In this document: positions 1-8,218 of the stretch, piece by piece | How the letters are laid out: the number at the start of each line of letters is the position of its first letter | How positions within the stretch are numbered: the stretch's first letter is position 1 | NCBI RefSeq assembly: GCF_026988655.1 | Contig: NZ_JALSKT010000041.1 | Location: forward strand, 1-51,384 | From: Sulfurimonas sp. | Lineage (GTDB): Bacteria; Campylobacterota; Campylobacteria; Campylobacterales; Sulfurimonadaceae | Reading direction: 5' to 3' | Length of the DNA: 51,384 nucleotides | Translations under genes and position numbers: made by a program | Notes under the pieces: generated by a model | Database searches by the model: none | What the model was told of the DNA's origin: nothing | What the model saw: only the letters and a program-made list of their open reading frames with translations

Positions 1-184
1 GGAAATGTTTTGAATTTGTTTATTTCAGAAATAGTACACATTTGTTTTTAAAACTTTTCATTTATATGTAAGCACTGTTTTTCTCACTTGTTACTGTCCA
101 TTAACTCTTTATATATAGAATAACTCTTACAAAAATATACCCTAATTACAAAAAATCTATAAGGGTATAAAAAAGGAAATAAAT
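1..184. other. Upstream region of the BI-1 gene
   Basis: AT-rich leader without a credible gene. The last 20 bases hold a purine-rich ribosome binding site (AAGGAAAT) seven bases before the ATG at 185. A TATAAAAAAGG stretch just upstream could be part of a promoter, but no clear -10/-35 pair is visible. Nothing else can be called here. Confidence 0.4.
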
Positions 185-883
185 ATGGGACTTTATGATC
201 GTGATTACGCAAGAGCTAATACTTTTGCTAGCCAAACAAACAGTCGTAGTGAAGCACAAATAGTCTCTTTTGTTAAAGAGACATATAAGCTTTTTGCTGC
301 ATCAATGATGGCGGGTGCTGTAGGTGCTTATGTAGGTGTACCCTTAGCAGGAACAATACAAGCAATGTTTTGGCCTTTATTCTTTGTAGAGATCGGTCTT
401 TTAATCGGTCTTCAATTTGTTAAAAATAAACCAGGCATTAATTTACTTGTAATGTTTGCTTTTGTATTTATGACTGGTCTAATGCTAGCACCTCTTTTAT
501 CTGTAACATTAGGTATGAGTGGTGGAGCTAGTATTATCGGGAATGCTTTTGCTATGACTTCAGTTGTTTTTGGAGCCATGAGTTTTTATGCTATCAAAAC
601 TACGAAAGATTTTACTGGATATGGAAAACCTTTAATGATTGCGCTTTTTGTAATCATTGGTTTTTCTATTCTTAATATTTTTCTTGGGAATCCAATGATT
701 AATATTATTATTTCTGGAGTTGTTGTTATTTTGTTTAGTATATTAGTTATATTTGATACTCAAAACATCATGAATGGTGCTTATGAAACTCCAATTGATG
801 GCGCGATTGCACTCTATTTAGACTTTTTAAATATTTTTACAGCATTACTTCAACTATTTGGAATATTTGGTAGTGAAGACTAA
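185..883 (+). CDS. Bax inhibitor-1 (BI-1/YccA) family integral membrane protein
   Basis: A 232-residue multi-spanning membrane protein with about seven hydrophobic segments after a hydrophilic N-terminus of about 30 residues. The pattern FVKETYKLFAASMMAGAVGAYVG at the first helix and the closing segment GAIALYLDFLNIFTALLQLFG with an acidic partner (FDTQNIMNG) fit the BI-1/YccA family, whose eukaryotic members are Ca2+ leak channels. The bacterial role is poorly defined; YccA in E. coli interacts with FtsH. The length is normal for the family. The start has a good ribosome binding site. The next gene overlaps its 3' end in another frame, suggesting co-transcription. Confidence 0.85.
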   Translation: MGLYDRDYARANTFASQTNSRSEAQIVSFVKETYKLFAASMMAGAVGAYVGVPLAGTIQAMFWPLFFVEIGLLIGLQFVKNKPGINLLVMFAFVFMTGLMLAPLLSVTLGMSGGASIIGNAFAMTSVVFGAMSFYAIKTTKDFTGYGKPLMIALFVIIGFSILNIFLGNPMINIIISGVVVILFSILVIFDTQNIMNGAYETPIDGAIALYLDFLNIFTALLQLFGIFGSED

Positions 884-1310
884 TTCTTTATCACCCGAGC
901 TCTATCGGGTGATAGATGCCAATCTTAACCGCCTCAAAGAGGGCATACGTGTTGTAGAAGATATCCTTCGTTATCGTGATAACAACAAAGCACTTGCAAA
1001 ACAACTTAAATCACTTCGCCACAAAGCAAAAATCTCGGAAACTAAAGAACTTTTGACCTATCGTGATAGCATTAATGATGTACTCCGTAGTTCTACTAAA
1101 AGTGAACAAACGAGAACAGATATCGTAAGTATCTTATCTGCGAATTTTAAACGTTCACAGGAGTCCTCTCGAGTGCTTGAAGAGCTGTTTAAACTTGATA
1201 ACATACAATACAGTGAAAACTTCAAAACGATACGCTATGAGCTTTATAACCTCGAAAAAGAAGTTATACTTAATTATGAAGAAATAAATGCAACTTCAAA
1301 CTCTAAATAG
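873..1310 (+). CDS. ThiD2-type thiamin biosynthesis domain protein (stand-alone)
   Basis: About 145 residues. The core LYRVIDANLNRLKEGIRVVEDILRY and the later LKSLRHK are hallmarks of the ThiD2 domain, found fused N-terminally to thiamin phosphate synthase in some bacteria and stand-alone in others. ThiD2 proteins have been reported as monofunctional HMP-phosphate kinases. No ThiE half follows, so older labels of thiamine-phosphate pyrophosphorylase would mislead. The start is uncertain: TTG at 858 or 867 or GTG at 873 all overlap the upstream gene; GTG 873 has the best-spaced GGA. Its 3' end overlaps the convergent bioC-like gene by 37 bases. Confidence 0.65.
   Translation: MKTNSLSPELYRVIDANLNRLKEGIRVVEDILRYRDNNKALAKQLKSLRHKAKISETKELLTYRDSINDVLRSSTKSEQTRTDIVSILSANFKRSQESSRVLEELFKLDNIQYSENFKTIRYELYNLEKEVILNYEEINATSNSK
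890..913 (+). other. Perfect 9-bp hairpin at the start of the ThiD2 gene
   Basis: ATCACCCGA, a six-base loop, then TCGGGTGAT, beginning seven bases after the stop codon of the BI-1 gene and lying within codons 6-14 of the next gene. There is no T-tract, so it is not a standard terminator. It could stabilise the upstream mRNA end or modulate translation of the overlapping gene. Confidence 0.45.
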
Positions 1311-1957
1311 TTGTGTGGATACTCTTTCATAACTCTTTTCATCTCTTTATAACTTAAAACATTTCGAGAACCGCTTACTCCACTGCGTTTAATGTAACGG
1401 AACATATCTCGTACACTGTCAAACTCCATCTTATAAGTCACTACCTCAAAATTTGCTTTAAAATACCTTCTTTGTAAAGCATCTAGCTGCTCTTTTGATA
1501 TCAATAAAGCCTCCAAACCTGCAGTTTTATACAATGAAGAAAAAGTTTTTGAAGTGAAAATTGCCAAAGAGATGGGTGCATGAAGTTTTTTAATCTCACT
1601 AAAGACTCTCTCTATATCCTCTGCCCATTGCAAAGCTGATGATGAGAGTATATAATCATAGCTATACATCGAAAGATTTTCAAATAGAGTCATGTCATTA
1701 AAATTACCATAAATACACTCAATATTTTTAGACTTTGGATGAATCTCAAGCATACCAGGTGCGAAATCAACACCTATAAGTTTTTTATATTTCCAAGCAA
1801 TCTTGTTTGCCAAAGCTCCATTGCCACAGCCTAAATCTAAAATATACTGAGGTTTTCCCTTCACCAATGAAAGGAGTTTGTTCGCTACTTTGTTTTGAAT
1901 AAAATTATAAGAATCATAATGATTGGCATATTTAGAAAACTCAGAACTTACTTTCAT
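1274..1957 (-). CDS. bioC: BioC-type SAM-dependent methyltransferase (malonyl-ACP O-methyltransferase)
   Basis: A 227-residue class I methyltransferase. The SAM-binding motif I ILDLGCGNGALA is near residue 40, followed by the acidic ligand strand LIGVDFAPGML. The segment SSSALQWAEDIERVFSEI is the characteristic BioC signature (NxALQWxxD), which separates it from generic methyltransferases. BioC methylates malonyl-ACP to disguise it as a fatty-acid primer in pimelate and biotin synthesis. No other bio gene is next to it. It is the last gene of the znuACB run, its ATG overlapping the znuB stop by four bases, so it is probably translationally coupled. It converges on and overlaps the ThiD2 gene. 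Confidence 0.75.
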   Translation of the reverse strand: MKVSSEFSKYANHYDSYNFIQNKVANKLLSLVKGKPQYILDLGCGNGALANKIAWKYKKLIGVDFAPGMLEIHPKSKNIECIYGNFNDMTLFENLSMYSYDYILSSSALQWAEDIERVFSEIKKLHAPISLAIFTSKTFSSLYKTAGLEALLISKEQLDALQRRYFKANFEVVTYKMEFDSVRDMFRYIKRSGVSGSRNVLSYKEMKRVMKEYPHNYLEFEVAFISS

Positions 1958-2751
1958 TTTTTATTTGTCACTAAAGATAAAATAAAAATAGCAATGACAC
2001 TCAGTACAATCGTAGCACCTGATGGCAAAGAGAAATAGTATGAAAGACTCATTCCAAAAATAACGCTAAAGAGTGCAAAAAAGAGAGAAATAAGCATTGT
2101 CCGTAAAAAACCTACCCGAAACTGCAATGCAGCTACTGTAGGGATTACCATAAGTGCTCCAATAAGAAGACTTCCAACTACTCGGATAGAAAGTGCAATA
2201 ATAATAGCAACAACAGTGACAAGTAAAAAATTCAGAAACTTCACTTTAATACCGCTAGTTTTTGCTACTTCCTCATCGTATGCTATAAAATAAAGCTCTT
2301 TTGAAAAGATAAGTAAGAAGAATAAGGCAATACTTCCAAAACCGATAATCGTATAAACATCTTCATTACTTACAGAAAGAATAGAGCCAAACAAATAAGA
2401 AAAAAGTGAATTATTAAATGCACCGCCAAGAGAAACAATGATAACCGCTAAAGCGAGTGAACCTGATAACATGATAGAGAGTACAGCATCACTATAGATA
2501 GAAAAACTACTACGGAGATATTCGATAAGCCAAGCAGCACCAATAGCAATAATCACTGCTACCCATAAAGGATTGTATCCTGCAACTAAACCGACTGCTA
2601 CTCCAACAAGAGCAGAGTGGGCTAAGGTTTCAGTCATTAAAGAATATCTTTTCAAAACTATAAATGTACCACTAATTGATGCGAGTATAGCTATGAAAAG
2701 CCCCGCTATAAAAGCTCTTTGCATAAAGTCATACTGTAACATTTCAATCAT
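1954..2751 (-). CDS. znuB: Metal (zinc) ABC transporter permease ZnuB
   Basis: A 265-residue permease of the ABC-3 family with about eight hydrophobic helices. Typical features are FIAGLFIAILASISGTFIVLKRYSLMTETLAHSALVGVAVG near the N-terminus and SIRVVGSLLIGALMVIPTVAALQ in the middle, both conserved in zinc and manganese importers. It forms the membrane pore of an uptake system with the ATPase encoded just upstream (eight-base gap) and the binding protein before that. The His-rich binding protein points to zinc. It overlaps bioC by four bases at the 3' end. Confidence 0.88.
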   Translation of the reverse strand: MIEMLQYDFMQRAFIAGLFIAILASISGTFIVLKRYSLMTETLAHSALVGVAVGLVAGYNPLWVAVIIAIGAAWLIEYLRSSFSIYSDAVLSIMLSGSLALAVIIVSLGGAFNNSLFSYLFGSILSVSNEDVYTIIGFGSIALFFLLIFSKELYFIAYDEEVAKTSGIKVKFLNFLLVTVVAIIIALSIRVVGSLLIGALMVIPTVAALQFRVGFLRTMLISLFFALFSVIFGMSLSYYFSLPSGATIVLSVIAIFILSLVTNKK

Positions 2752-2759
2752 ACTAATCC

Positions 2760-3530
2760 TTAATGCTCATGTTTATGATTATAAAGTGAATGTGCGTTAA
2801 TGCCATATAGCTCACTCACTTCCTCACAGCTTAGTATCTGCTTTGGATCATTACAGATCGTTGCTTTTTGGTTAATAGTAAAAACTCTTCCTATATCATC
2901 TACTATGACACCAATATCATGTGTAATAAAAAGAATAGTGATATTTTCTTCTTTATTGAGTTTTGCCAAGAGTGTATAAAATCTTTGTTGTGAAAGCATA
3001 TCTACGCCTGTATTTGGCTCATCTAAGATAAGTATCTTTGGAGAAGATGCCAAAGCTCTTGCAATCATAACACGTTGTCTTTGACCACCAGAGAGTGTAC
3101 CTACCATTCGATTTTTCAAATCAAGAATATCCATCTTTACCATAGCGTCATGCACTTTTGCTCTATCTTCACTACTCGCACCAGCAAACAAACCTCTTTT
3201 TGCTATACGTCCCATTTTAACAATATCTTCCACTGTTGCAGGAAAATTTTCATCTACAAGGGTAGCACGCTGAGGAACATAGCCTATCTTGTGCCATTCT
3301 TTAAAATTTTTTAGTTTTTGTCCAAATATTTTAATTTCACCCGAGCTTGGTGTTTCAAGACCTAAAAGTAAACGAATAAGCGTTGTTTTTCCTCCACCAT
3401 TTGGTCCAATAATAGCAATATACTCACCTTCATAAATCTCAAATGTTATATTTTCTAAGATTATTTGATCACGGATTTTAAAACTTAAATTTTTAACATC
3501 AAAGATTGGTAGTTTGAAACTCATTGACAC
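2760..3530 (-). CDS. znuC: Metal (zinc) ABC transporter ATP-binding protein ZnuC
   Basis: A 256-residue ABC ATPase. Visible motifs in order are Walker A GPNGGGKTT, a Q-loop (GYVPQR), the signature LSGGQRQR, Walker B ILILDEPNTG and the switch histidine in LFITHD. The C-terminal tail is His-containing (HSLYNHKHEH). It powers the ZnuB permease. The start is GTG at 3530, spaced seven bases after AAGG, with an alternative ATG at 3524. The GTG start overlaps the znuA stop by ten bases, which suggests coupling. Confidence 0.88.
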   Translation of the reverse strand: MSMSFKLPIFDVKNLSFKIRDQIILENITFEIYEGEYIAIIGPNGGGKTTLIRLLLGLETPSSGEIKIFGQKLKNFKEWHKIGYVPQRATLVDENFPATVEDIVKMGRIAKRGLFAGASSEDRAKVHDAMVKMDILDLKNRMVGTLSGGQRQRVMIARALASSPKILILDEPNTGVDMLSQQRFYTLLAKLNKEENITILFITHDIGVIVDDIGRVFTINQKATICNDPKQILSCEEVSELYGINAHSLYNHKHEH

Positions 3531-4480
3531 TGCAATGCCTTACGTAGTTTTTTTAAATTTTCATACATAATGTCTTCATAACTCTTGCCTGCTTTTGCTT
3601 CATCTGCAGTAATGTTGCCTAATGGTTCAAACACATCAAAACTAATTCCAGCATCATGCGCAATACTTTTAATAAGTTTATCATTTACAAAATTTTCAAA
3701 AAAGATCGTATCTATACCGTGTTCTTTGATACCATTAAAAACACGATTGATGTCTTGTGCACTCGGCTGGGCTTCTGGAGAGAGTCCAGTAAGTGACTCT
3801 ACATGAAATCCATACTTATCCGCAATGTAACCTAAGGCATTATGACTTACAACAACAGTATCATTTTTACACCCACTTAGCTGCGTTTGATAGGCTAAGT
3901 TTAGCTTATCAAGCTTTTTGATATAGGCATCCCTATTATTCATATAGAGTGCTCTGTTTTGCGGTAATAGCGCTATAAGCTTCTCTGTAATAACTGTAGA
4001 GATTATTTTCATATTATTAAAATCAAGCCAATAGTGTGGGTCTATCCCATTATGATGGTGCTGGTGATGTTCATGCTTATCTGCGTGCTCTGAGTGATGC
4101 TCTTCTTCATCCTCAGAGTGTTGTTCAAGCTTCCTTAGGTGTACATATTTGCTTAAATCAACAGCCTTCCCTTTAAAATCAAAATTTTGAACCCAAGGCT
4201 CAAGCCCTGCTCCGCTGTAAAAGACTAAGGCACTTTTTTCAATATTAACCATAAGTTTTGGAGTTGGCTCAAAACTATGTGGGTCAACACCAAAAGGTAA
4301 GATATTGACAACTTTACAAGTCTCACCAGCGATGTATTTTGTTGCATCATAAAGTGCAAAAGTAGTCGCACCAATTATGGGTTTTGTACTAGTTTGTGAC
4401 TGCTGTTTAGTCGAAATAAATGCAAACAAAATAAGCAACGTGATGAATAAAACAGTTAATATAATCTTTAAATTTTTCAT
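3521..4480 (-). CDS. znuA: Zinc ABC transporter substrate-binding protein ZnuA
   Basis: A 319-residue cluster A-I periplasmic metal-binding protein. A hydrophobic export segment occupies residues 4-22. Probable metal ligands are His68 in GVDPHSF and His149 in DPHYW. Between them residues 121-143 form a His/Glu-rich loop (HSEDEEEHHSEHADKHEHHQ and on), typical of zinc binders. Upstream in-frame codons are rejected, because the ATG at 4480 directly precedes the signal sequence. A TATAAT lies six bases before this ATG and there is no Shine-Dalgarno sequence, so the mRNA may be leaderless. First gene of znuA-znuC-znuB-bioC, divergent from secG. Confidence 0.88.
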   Translation of the reverse strand: MKNLKIILTVLFITLLILFAFISTKQQSQTSTKPIIGATTFALYDATKYIAGETCKVVNILPFGVDPHSFEPTPKLMVNIEKSALVFYSGAGLEPWVQNFDFKGKAVDLSKYVHLRKLEQHSEDEEEHHSEHADKHEHHQHHHNGIDPHYWLDFNNMKIISTVITEKLIALLPQNRALYMNNRDAYIKKLDKLNLAYQTQLSGCKNDTVVVSHNALGYIADKYGFHVESLTGLSPEAQPSAQDINRVFNGIKEHGIDTIFFENFVNDKLIKSIAHDAGISFDVFEPLGNITADEAKAGKSYEDIMYENLKKLRKALQCQ

Positions 4481-4486
4481 AGTGTA

Positions 4487-4492
4487 ATTATA
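4487..4492 (-). promoter_or_regulatory. -10 box of znuA (leaderless promoter)
   Basis: TATAAT on the minus strand, separated from the znuA ATG by six bases. Transcription starting about seven bases after the -10 box would begin at or next to the A of the ATG. No purine-rich ribosome binding site is present. A zinc-responsive repressor could act here, but no convincing Zur or Fur palindrome was found. Confidence 0.55.
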
Positions 4493-4531
4493 CCCTCTTT
4501 TTATTAGTTTGATAATATAAGATTTTTTAGA

Positions 4532-4537
4532 TATAAT
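4532..4537 (+). promoter_or_regulatory. -10 box of secG
   Basis: TATAAT followed by TCGCC, 28 bases before the secG ATG. The ribosome binding site AGGAACT lies between. The promoter is back-to-back with that of znuA, with about 40 bases between the two -10 boxes. Confidence 0.6.
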
Positions 4538-4565
4538 TCGCCACATTTATTTTAGGAACTTATAT

Positions 4566-4892
4566 ATGACTACAAGTCTTTTACTCATTATCCAAATTGT
4601 ATTAGTTATTATTTTAGTAATAGCAGTACTTTTACAAAAAAGCTCAAGTATCGGTCTTGGTGCTTACAGTGGTTCCAACGAGTCTGTTTTTGGCGCCAAG
4701 GGACCAAATAGTTTTCTCGCTAAAGCTACATTTACTATTGGCTTTTTATTTGTTATTAACACAATAACATTAGGCTATATGTATTCACAATCAGCGCAAG
4801 CTTCTGTAGTAGACAACATAACTGAAGATACAAACATTGTAGCTCCAGCTGCTACAATACCTCCTATTAGCGAAACAAATACTACAAAATAG
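4566..4892 (+). CDS. secG: Preprotein translocase subunit SecG
   Basis: A 108-residue protein with two hydrophobic helices (about residues 4-22 and 54-72). The conserved loop LLQKSSSIGLGAYSGSNESVFGAKGPNSFLAKAT is diagnostic for SecG. SecG is the small accessory subunit of the SecYEG channel and flips topology during preprotein transport. The C-terminal tail is a low-complexity Thr/Ala/Asn/Pro extension. It has its own promoter and an AGGAACT ribosome binding site. It is followed by a hairpin and then frr, which has a separate promoter. Confidence 0.9.
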   Translation: MTTSLLLIIQIVLVIILVIAVLLQKSSSIGLGAYSGSNESVFGAKGPNSFLAKATFTIGFLFVINTITLGYMYSQSAQASVVDNITEDTNIVAPAATIPPISETNTTK

Positions 4893-4908
4893 TTGCATTA
4901 TTGCAACT
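4887..4908 (+). terminator. Hairpin at the secG stop codon
   Basis: ATAGTTGCA, loop TTAT, TGCAACTAT: a perfect 9-bp stem that includes the secG stop codon. Only a loose pyrimidine-rich stretch follows, so it may be a weak terminator or an mRNA 3' protecting structure. Confidence 0.5.
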
Positions 4909-4955
4909 ATCCTCTCGCTAAACTTTCTCTTTTTACTCACTCTTAAAATATTTCT

Positions 4956-4964
4956 TGCTACAAT
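4956..4964 (+). promoter_or_regulatory. Extended -10 promoter of frr
   Basis: TGCTACAAT matches the extended -10 form TGnTAnAAT, followed by AGCG. It lies 37 bases before the frr ATG, and the ribosome binding site AAGGAAAT follows. Confidence 0.55.
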
Positions 4965-5000
4965 AGCGAAACTTATTTTCATACTATTCAAGGAAATTCA

Positions 5001-5558
5001 ATGCTTAACGAAATATTTAACGAATGTGAAACAAAGATGCAAGGTAGCATCGAACACATGCAAAGAGACTTTAAAACACTTAGAACAGGTAAGGTTGGTA
5101 CTTCGGTATTAGATAATATAAAGATTGATTATTATGGAACACCTACATCCTTAGACCAAGTTGGCTCTGTAATAGCAACAGATGCTACAACTATAGTCAT
5201 CAACCCTTGGGAAAAAAATCTCTTAAACGACATTGAAAGTGCTATAAGTGCGGCTAATATTGGTGTAAATCCTAACAATGACGGCGAACAAATCAAACTT
5301 TTCTTTCCTCCTATGACAGTTGAACAACGTCAAGAATCTGCTAAAAAAATGAAAGGAATGGGTGAAAATGCAAAAGTTTCTATTAGAAATGATAGACGTG
5401 ATGCAAATGACAAAATCAAAAAACTTGAAAAAGATAAAGAAATCACACAAGATGAATCTAAATCTGCACAAGACAATATACAAAAAATCACAGACAAATA
5501 CATAACAAAAGTTGACAGCATCTTAAAAGATAAAGAAGCTGAAATCTTAAAAGTTTAA
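5001..5558 (+). CDS. frr: Ribosome recycling factor
   Basis: A 185-residue protein, the standard RRF length. Landmarks are the N-terminal helix [36 protein letters not shown], the central [16 protein letters not shown] and [21 protein letters not shown], and the long C-terminal helix with [22 protein letters not shown] works with EF-G to split the post-termination ribosome. AAGGAAAT precedes the ATG. pyrE follows four bases after the stop, so the two are likely one transcript. Confidence 0.95.
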   Translation: MLNEIFNECETKMQGSIEHMQRDFKTLRTGKVGTSVLDNIKIDYYGTPTSLDQVGSVIATDATTIVINPWEKNLLNDIESAISAANIGVNPNNDGEQIKLFFPPMTVEQRQESAKKMKGMGENAKVSIRNDRRDANDKIKKLEKDKEITQDESKSAQDNIQKITDKYITKVDSILKDKEAEILKV

Positions 5559-5562
5559 TCAT

Positions 5563-6171
5563 ATGGATGTTAAAAAAATATATATGGATGCAGATGCTCT
5601 TTTAGAGGGTCATTTTAAACTTAGTTCTGGAAATCATTCCCAGTTTTATCTTCAATCTGCAAAAGTTTTAGAAGACCCTAAAACTGCAAAACTTTTAGCT
5701 GATGCACTTGCATCTGAGATTAAAAAAAGTGGACTAAAAATAGACACTGTTTGTGCTCCAGCTCTTGGTGGTCTAATCGCTGGATTTGCTCTTGCTACTG
5801 CACTTGATGTAAGAAGTATCTTTGCTGAAAGAGTTGATGGTAAGATGACTATTCGTCGTGGTTTTGAGATAAAACCAGGGGAAAGAGTTTTGATGTGTGA
5901 AGATATCATTACAACGGGTGGAAGCGCTATGGAAGCTGCAGCTGTAGTCAAAGAACTCGGTGGTGAAATTGTTGGTGTTGCAGCCCTTGCAAATCGTGGT
6001 TTTTGTCATAGAGAAGGAAGTGATATAACTACAAAAGCTAACTGTAAACTTCCTCAAGATATTCCATTTTTTGCTCTTGCAGATTTTACATTTGAGATGT
6101 ATGCACCTGATGCCTGCCCTCTTTGTAAAGATGGAAGCCAAGCTATCAAACCAGGTTCACGCGGAAATTAA
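5563..6171 (+). CDS. pyrE: Orotate phosphoribosyltransferase
   Basis: A 202-residue enzyme converting orotate and PRPP to orotidine monophosphate in pyrimidine synthesis. The PRPP-binding signature VLMCEDIITTGGSAMEA is clear, preceded by APALGGLIAGFALA and the flexible-loop region SIFAERVDGKMTIRRGFE. The C-terminal CxxC-like segment APDACPLCKDGSQAIKPGSRG is typical of the PyrE branch found in Campylobacterota. The gene directly follows frr (four-base gap). Confidence 0.92.
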   Translation: MDVKKIYMDADALLEGHFKLSSGNHSQFYLQSAKVLEDPKTAKLLADALASEIKKSGLKIDTVCAPALGGLIAGFALATALDVRSIFAERVDGKMTIRRGFEIKPGERVLMCEDIITTGGSAMEAAAVVKELGGEIVGVAALANRGFCHREGSDITTKANCKLPQDIPFFALADFTFEMYAPDACPLCKDGSQAIKPGSRGN

Positions 6172-6190
6172 TTTTCTGCGTTTATCTTCT
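6160..6190 (+). terminator. pyrE terminator that uses a copy of the CTGCGTTT motif
   Basis: CGCGGAAA, loop TTAAT, TTTCTGCG (stem with one G-U pair), followed by TTTATCTTCTTC. The stem overlaps the pyrE stop codon. Its right arm plus the first T residues create one copy of the over-represented CTGCGTTT word at 6176-6183. Confidence 0.5.
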
Positions 6191-6194
6191 TCTT

Positions 6195-7820
6195 TTATTT
6201 ATACTGTAACTGACAAGTCATCATTCTCTCAACCAAGACACGAGCAACTTCAACTTTTCCATCAACAATTGTTGTAATGTTTAAATCCTGAAGCATCTCT
6301 TTTTCTGCAAGAGAGGTAACTTTTACAATAAGATTTACATCCTTTGAATATTCTAAAACTGCTTCACAAAGAAGACGTTTCTTCTCAGGATTATCAAGAG
6401 TAACGATGATAGCAGCAGCTTTTTCTATATGCAATGCTTCAAGGATAGAAGCCTTGGTTGCATCCCCAAGATAGGCTTCAATACCATCATCTAAAGCCTC
6501 TTGAACATGCTTATTTGAGTTATCAATCACAACATAAGGTGCATCAATCTCTTCAAGGTGTTTGGTGACGAATTTTCCAACATAACTGTAACCACAAACA
6601 ATCACATGATCTTCCCTTCTTTGAAGCGAAGACATATCTGTTACAACATCCTTCTCTTTTATTTTTGCATCTACAAAAGAGCTGATTTTAGAGATAAAAA
6701 ATGGAGTGACAATCATCGAAAAAATAACAACAAGTACTAAAATAGAAGCTGTTCTTTCTTCAATTAACCCACCTGATGATGCCAGTGCAAAAATAACAAA
6801 AGAGAATTCTCCGACTTGAGAGAGGGAGAGTGCCGTCTTGAGTGCTGTAGCTGCGTTTGCCTTCGTTAAACGCAGCATAGCAAACATAACAAGAGTTTTA
6901 AGAAGAAGAATTGATATAAAAAGCCCTATAATCAAAACAATATTATTCATAAATAAAAGAAGATCTATTTTCATACCAACAACAACAAAAAAAGTTCCCA
7001 GTAAAATATCTTTAAAAGGTGAAATTTCAGACTCAACTTTATGATGGTATTTTGTTTCAGCTATAATCATACCAGCTACAAAAGCACCAAGAGAGTAGGT
7101 GAAACCCATATAATGAGCAAACAAAGAGGCGCTAATAACTATAAATAAAACAGAACCCATAAAGAGTTCATCCAGTTGACTTGAAGCAGAAAAATGTAAC
7201 AACCATGAGACAACTTTTTTACCAACAGTAAAAAGGACTGCAATGACAACGACAACACTGAAAAGTGTATGCCCTAAAATCACATAAATACTCTCATGCC
7301 CTTCGCTTGTCAAAAAACCTATCAAAATTAAGATAGGAATAACAGCAATATCTTGAAAGATTAATATACCCGTTGCATTTTGTCCATATGGAGTATAGAT
7401 CTCTTTAGAGCTTTTGAGGTAAGTCAGAACGACCGCTGTTGAAGAGAGGGAAAATGCAAGCGCTACGATGATAGAAGTCTTCTCATCTAAATGAAAAAGA
7501 AGATTAGCAAATAAATAAACAAGTAAAGTTGTAAAAGCTATTTGCATAAAACCATTGCCAAATATCTCTTTTTTCATTGAACCCATTTTAGCCAATGATA
7601 TTTCAAGTCCTATAGTAAACATCAACAGAACAATACCAAATTCGCCAACTGTTTCAAGTTCATGAGAGTGTCCTGCTTCTTGTAATCCAAAGGCATACGA
7701 TATGACTGTACCCGTTAAGATATAACCAATTATCTGTGAAATACCCAACTTTTTCAGTATGATATTGATAACAAGTGAAAAGCCTAATGCTGTGATGATG
7801 TAAAGTAAAATATAATCCAT
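6195..7820 (-). CDS. KefB/CPA2-type monovalent cation:proton antiporter with RCK (TrkA-N) domain
   Basis: A 541-residue protein. About residues 1-380 form a 12-13 helix Na+/H+ exchanger (CPA2) domain with LILTGTVISYAFGL-type helices, LLMFTIGLEISL and FQDIAVIPILILIGF. The C-terminal part from about 400 is a TrkA-N/RCK nucleotide-binding domain starting HVIVCGYSYVGKFV and ending in LIVKVTSLAEKEML. Such proteins exchange K+ or Na+ for H+. The glycine motif is GxxxxG-like. Whether it is glutathione-gated like true KefB is unknown, and no KefG/KefF partner is present. The gene follows the M6 protease pair on the same strand with a nine-base gap. Confidence 0.85.
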   Translation of the reverse strand: MDYILLYIITALGFSLVINIILKKLGISQIIGYILTGTVISYAFGLQEAGHSHELETVGEFGIVLLMFTIGLEISLAKMGSMKKEIFGNGFMQIAFTTLLVYLFANLLFHLDEKTSIIVALAFSLSSTAVVLTYLKSSKEIYTPYGQNATGILIFQDIAVIPILILIGFLTSEGHESIYVILGHTLFSVVVVIAVLFTVGKKVVSWLLHFSASSQLDELFMGSVLFIVISASLFAHYMGFTYSLGAFVAGMIIAETKYHHKVESEISPFKDILLGTFFVVVGMKIDLLLFMNNIVLIIGLFISILLLKTLVMFAMLRLTKANAATALKTALSLSQVGEFSFVIFALASSGGLIEERTASILVLVVIFSMIVTPFFISKISSFVDAKIKEKDVVTDMSSLQRREDHVIVCGYSYVGKFVTKHLEEIDAPYVVIDNSNKHVQEALDDGIEAYLGDATKASILEALHIEKAAAIIVTLDNPEKKRLLCEAVLEYSKDVNLIVKVTSLAEKEMLQDLNITTIVDGKVEVARVLVERMMTCQLQYK

Positions 7821-7829
7821 TATCCTACT

Positions 7830-8210
7830 TTATCTTGGGTAATTACCAGTTTTTGCTTTTTTATACAGTATATAAATATTTCTCTTATCTATTTCAGAAA
7901 GTGCCTTTTTAGCACTTTTTACTGCGTTTAAGCCCCTGAGCTCAGTTGTGAGTGCTGAGGGTTTTTCATCTGTCATTATCAAGCCTTTTGTTTTATCAAC
8001 GATAGCTTTATAGTAATATTTGTCTTTAGGATTGTAGACGATAACATTCCCATCACTCTCTATCCAATGAAAAGAAGCATCTCCTTTGTATTGTCCCTGA
8101 AATGTTTCTCCATTAGGCTGTGTAAATGTCACTGTTCTTTTTAGTGCCGGCGAACTAAACGCAGCTACACTTAGTAAAAACATCATCAAAAATATTCTCA
8201 TCAATTTCAT
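7830..8210 (-). CDS. Small exported protein resembling the N-terminal region of M6-type secreted proteases
   Basis: A 126-residue protein with a signal peptide (residues 1 to about 20, LMMFLLSVAAFSSP). The mature part contains KRTVTFTQPNGETFQGQYKGDASFHWIESDGNVIVYNPKDKYYYKAIV. This resembles the propeptide or N-terminal repeat of immune-inhibitor-A-like M6 proteases (QPDG, F.WLED.DGY...YYYA). It lies eight bases downstream of an M6 protease gene on the same strand. A propeptide made as a separate polypeptide, perhaps a chaperone or inhibitor, is an inference from context. No catalytic motif is seen. Confidence 0.55.
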   Translation of the reverse strand: MKLMRIFLMMFLLSVAAFSSPALKRTVTFTQPNGETFQGQYKGDASFHWIESDGNVIVYNPKDKYYYKAIVDKTKGLIMTDEKPSALTTELRGLNAVKSAKKALSEIDKRNIYILYKKAKTGNYPR

Positions 8211-8218
8211 TATCTTTC

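Noticed and set aside
2573-2800. Plus-strand frame opposite znuB/znuC
   Set aside because: Antisense shadow of conserved genes with no ribosome binding site.
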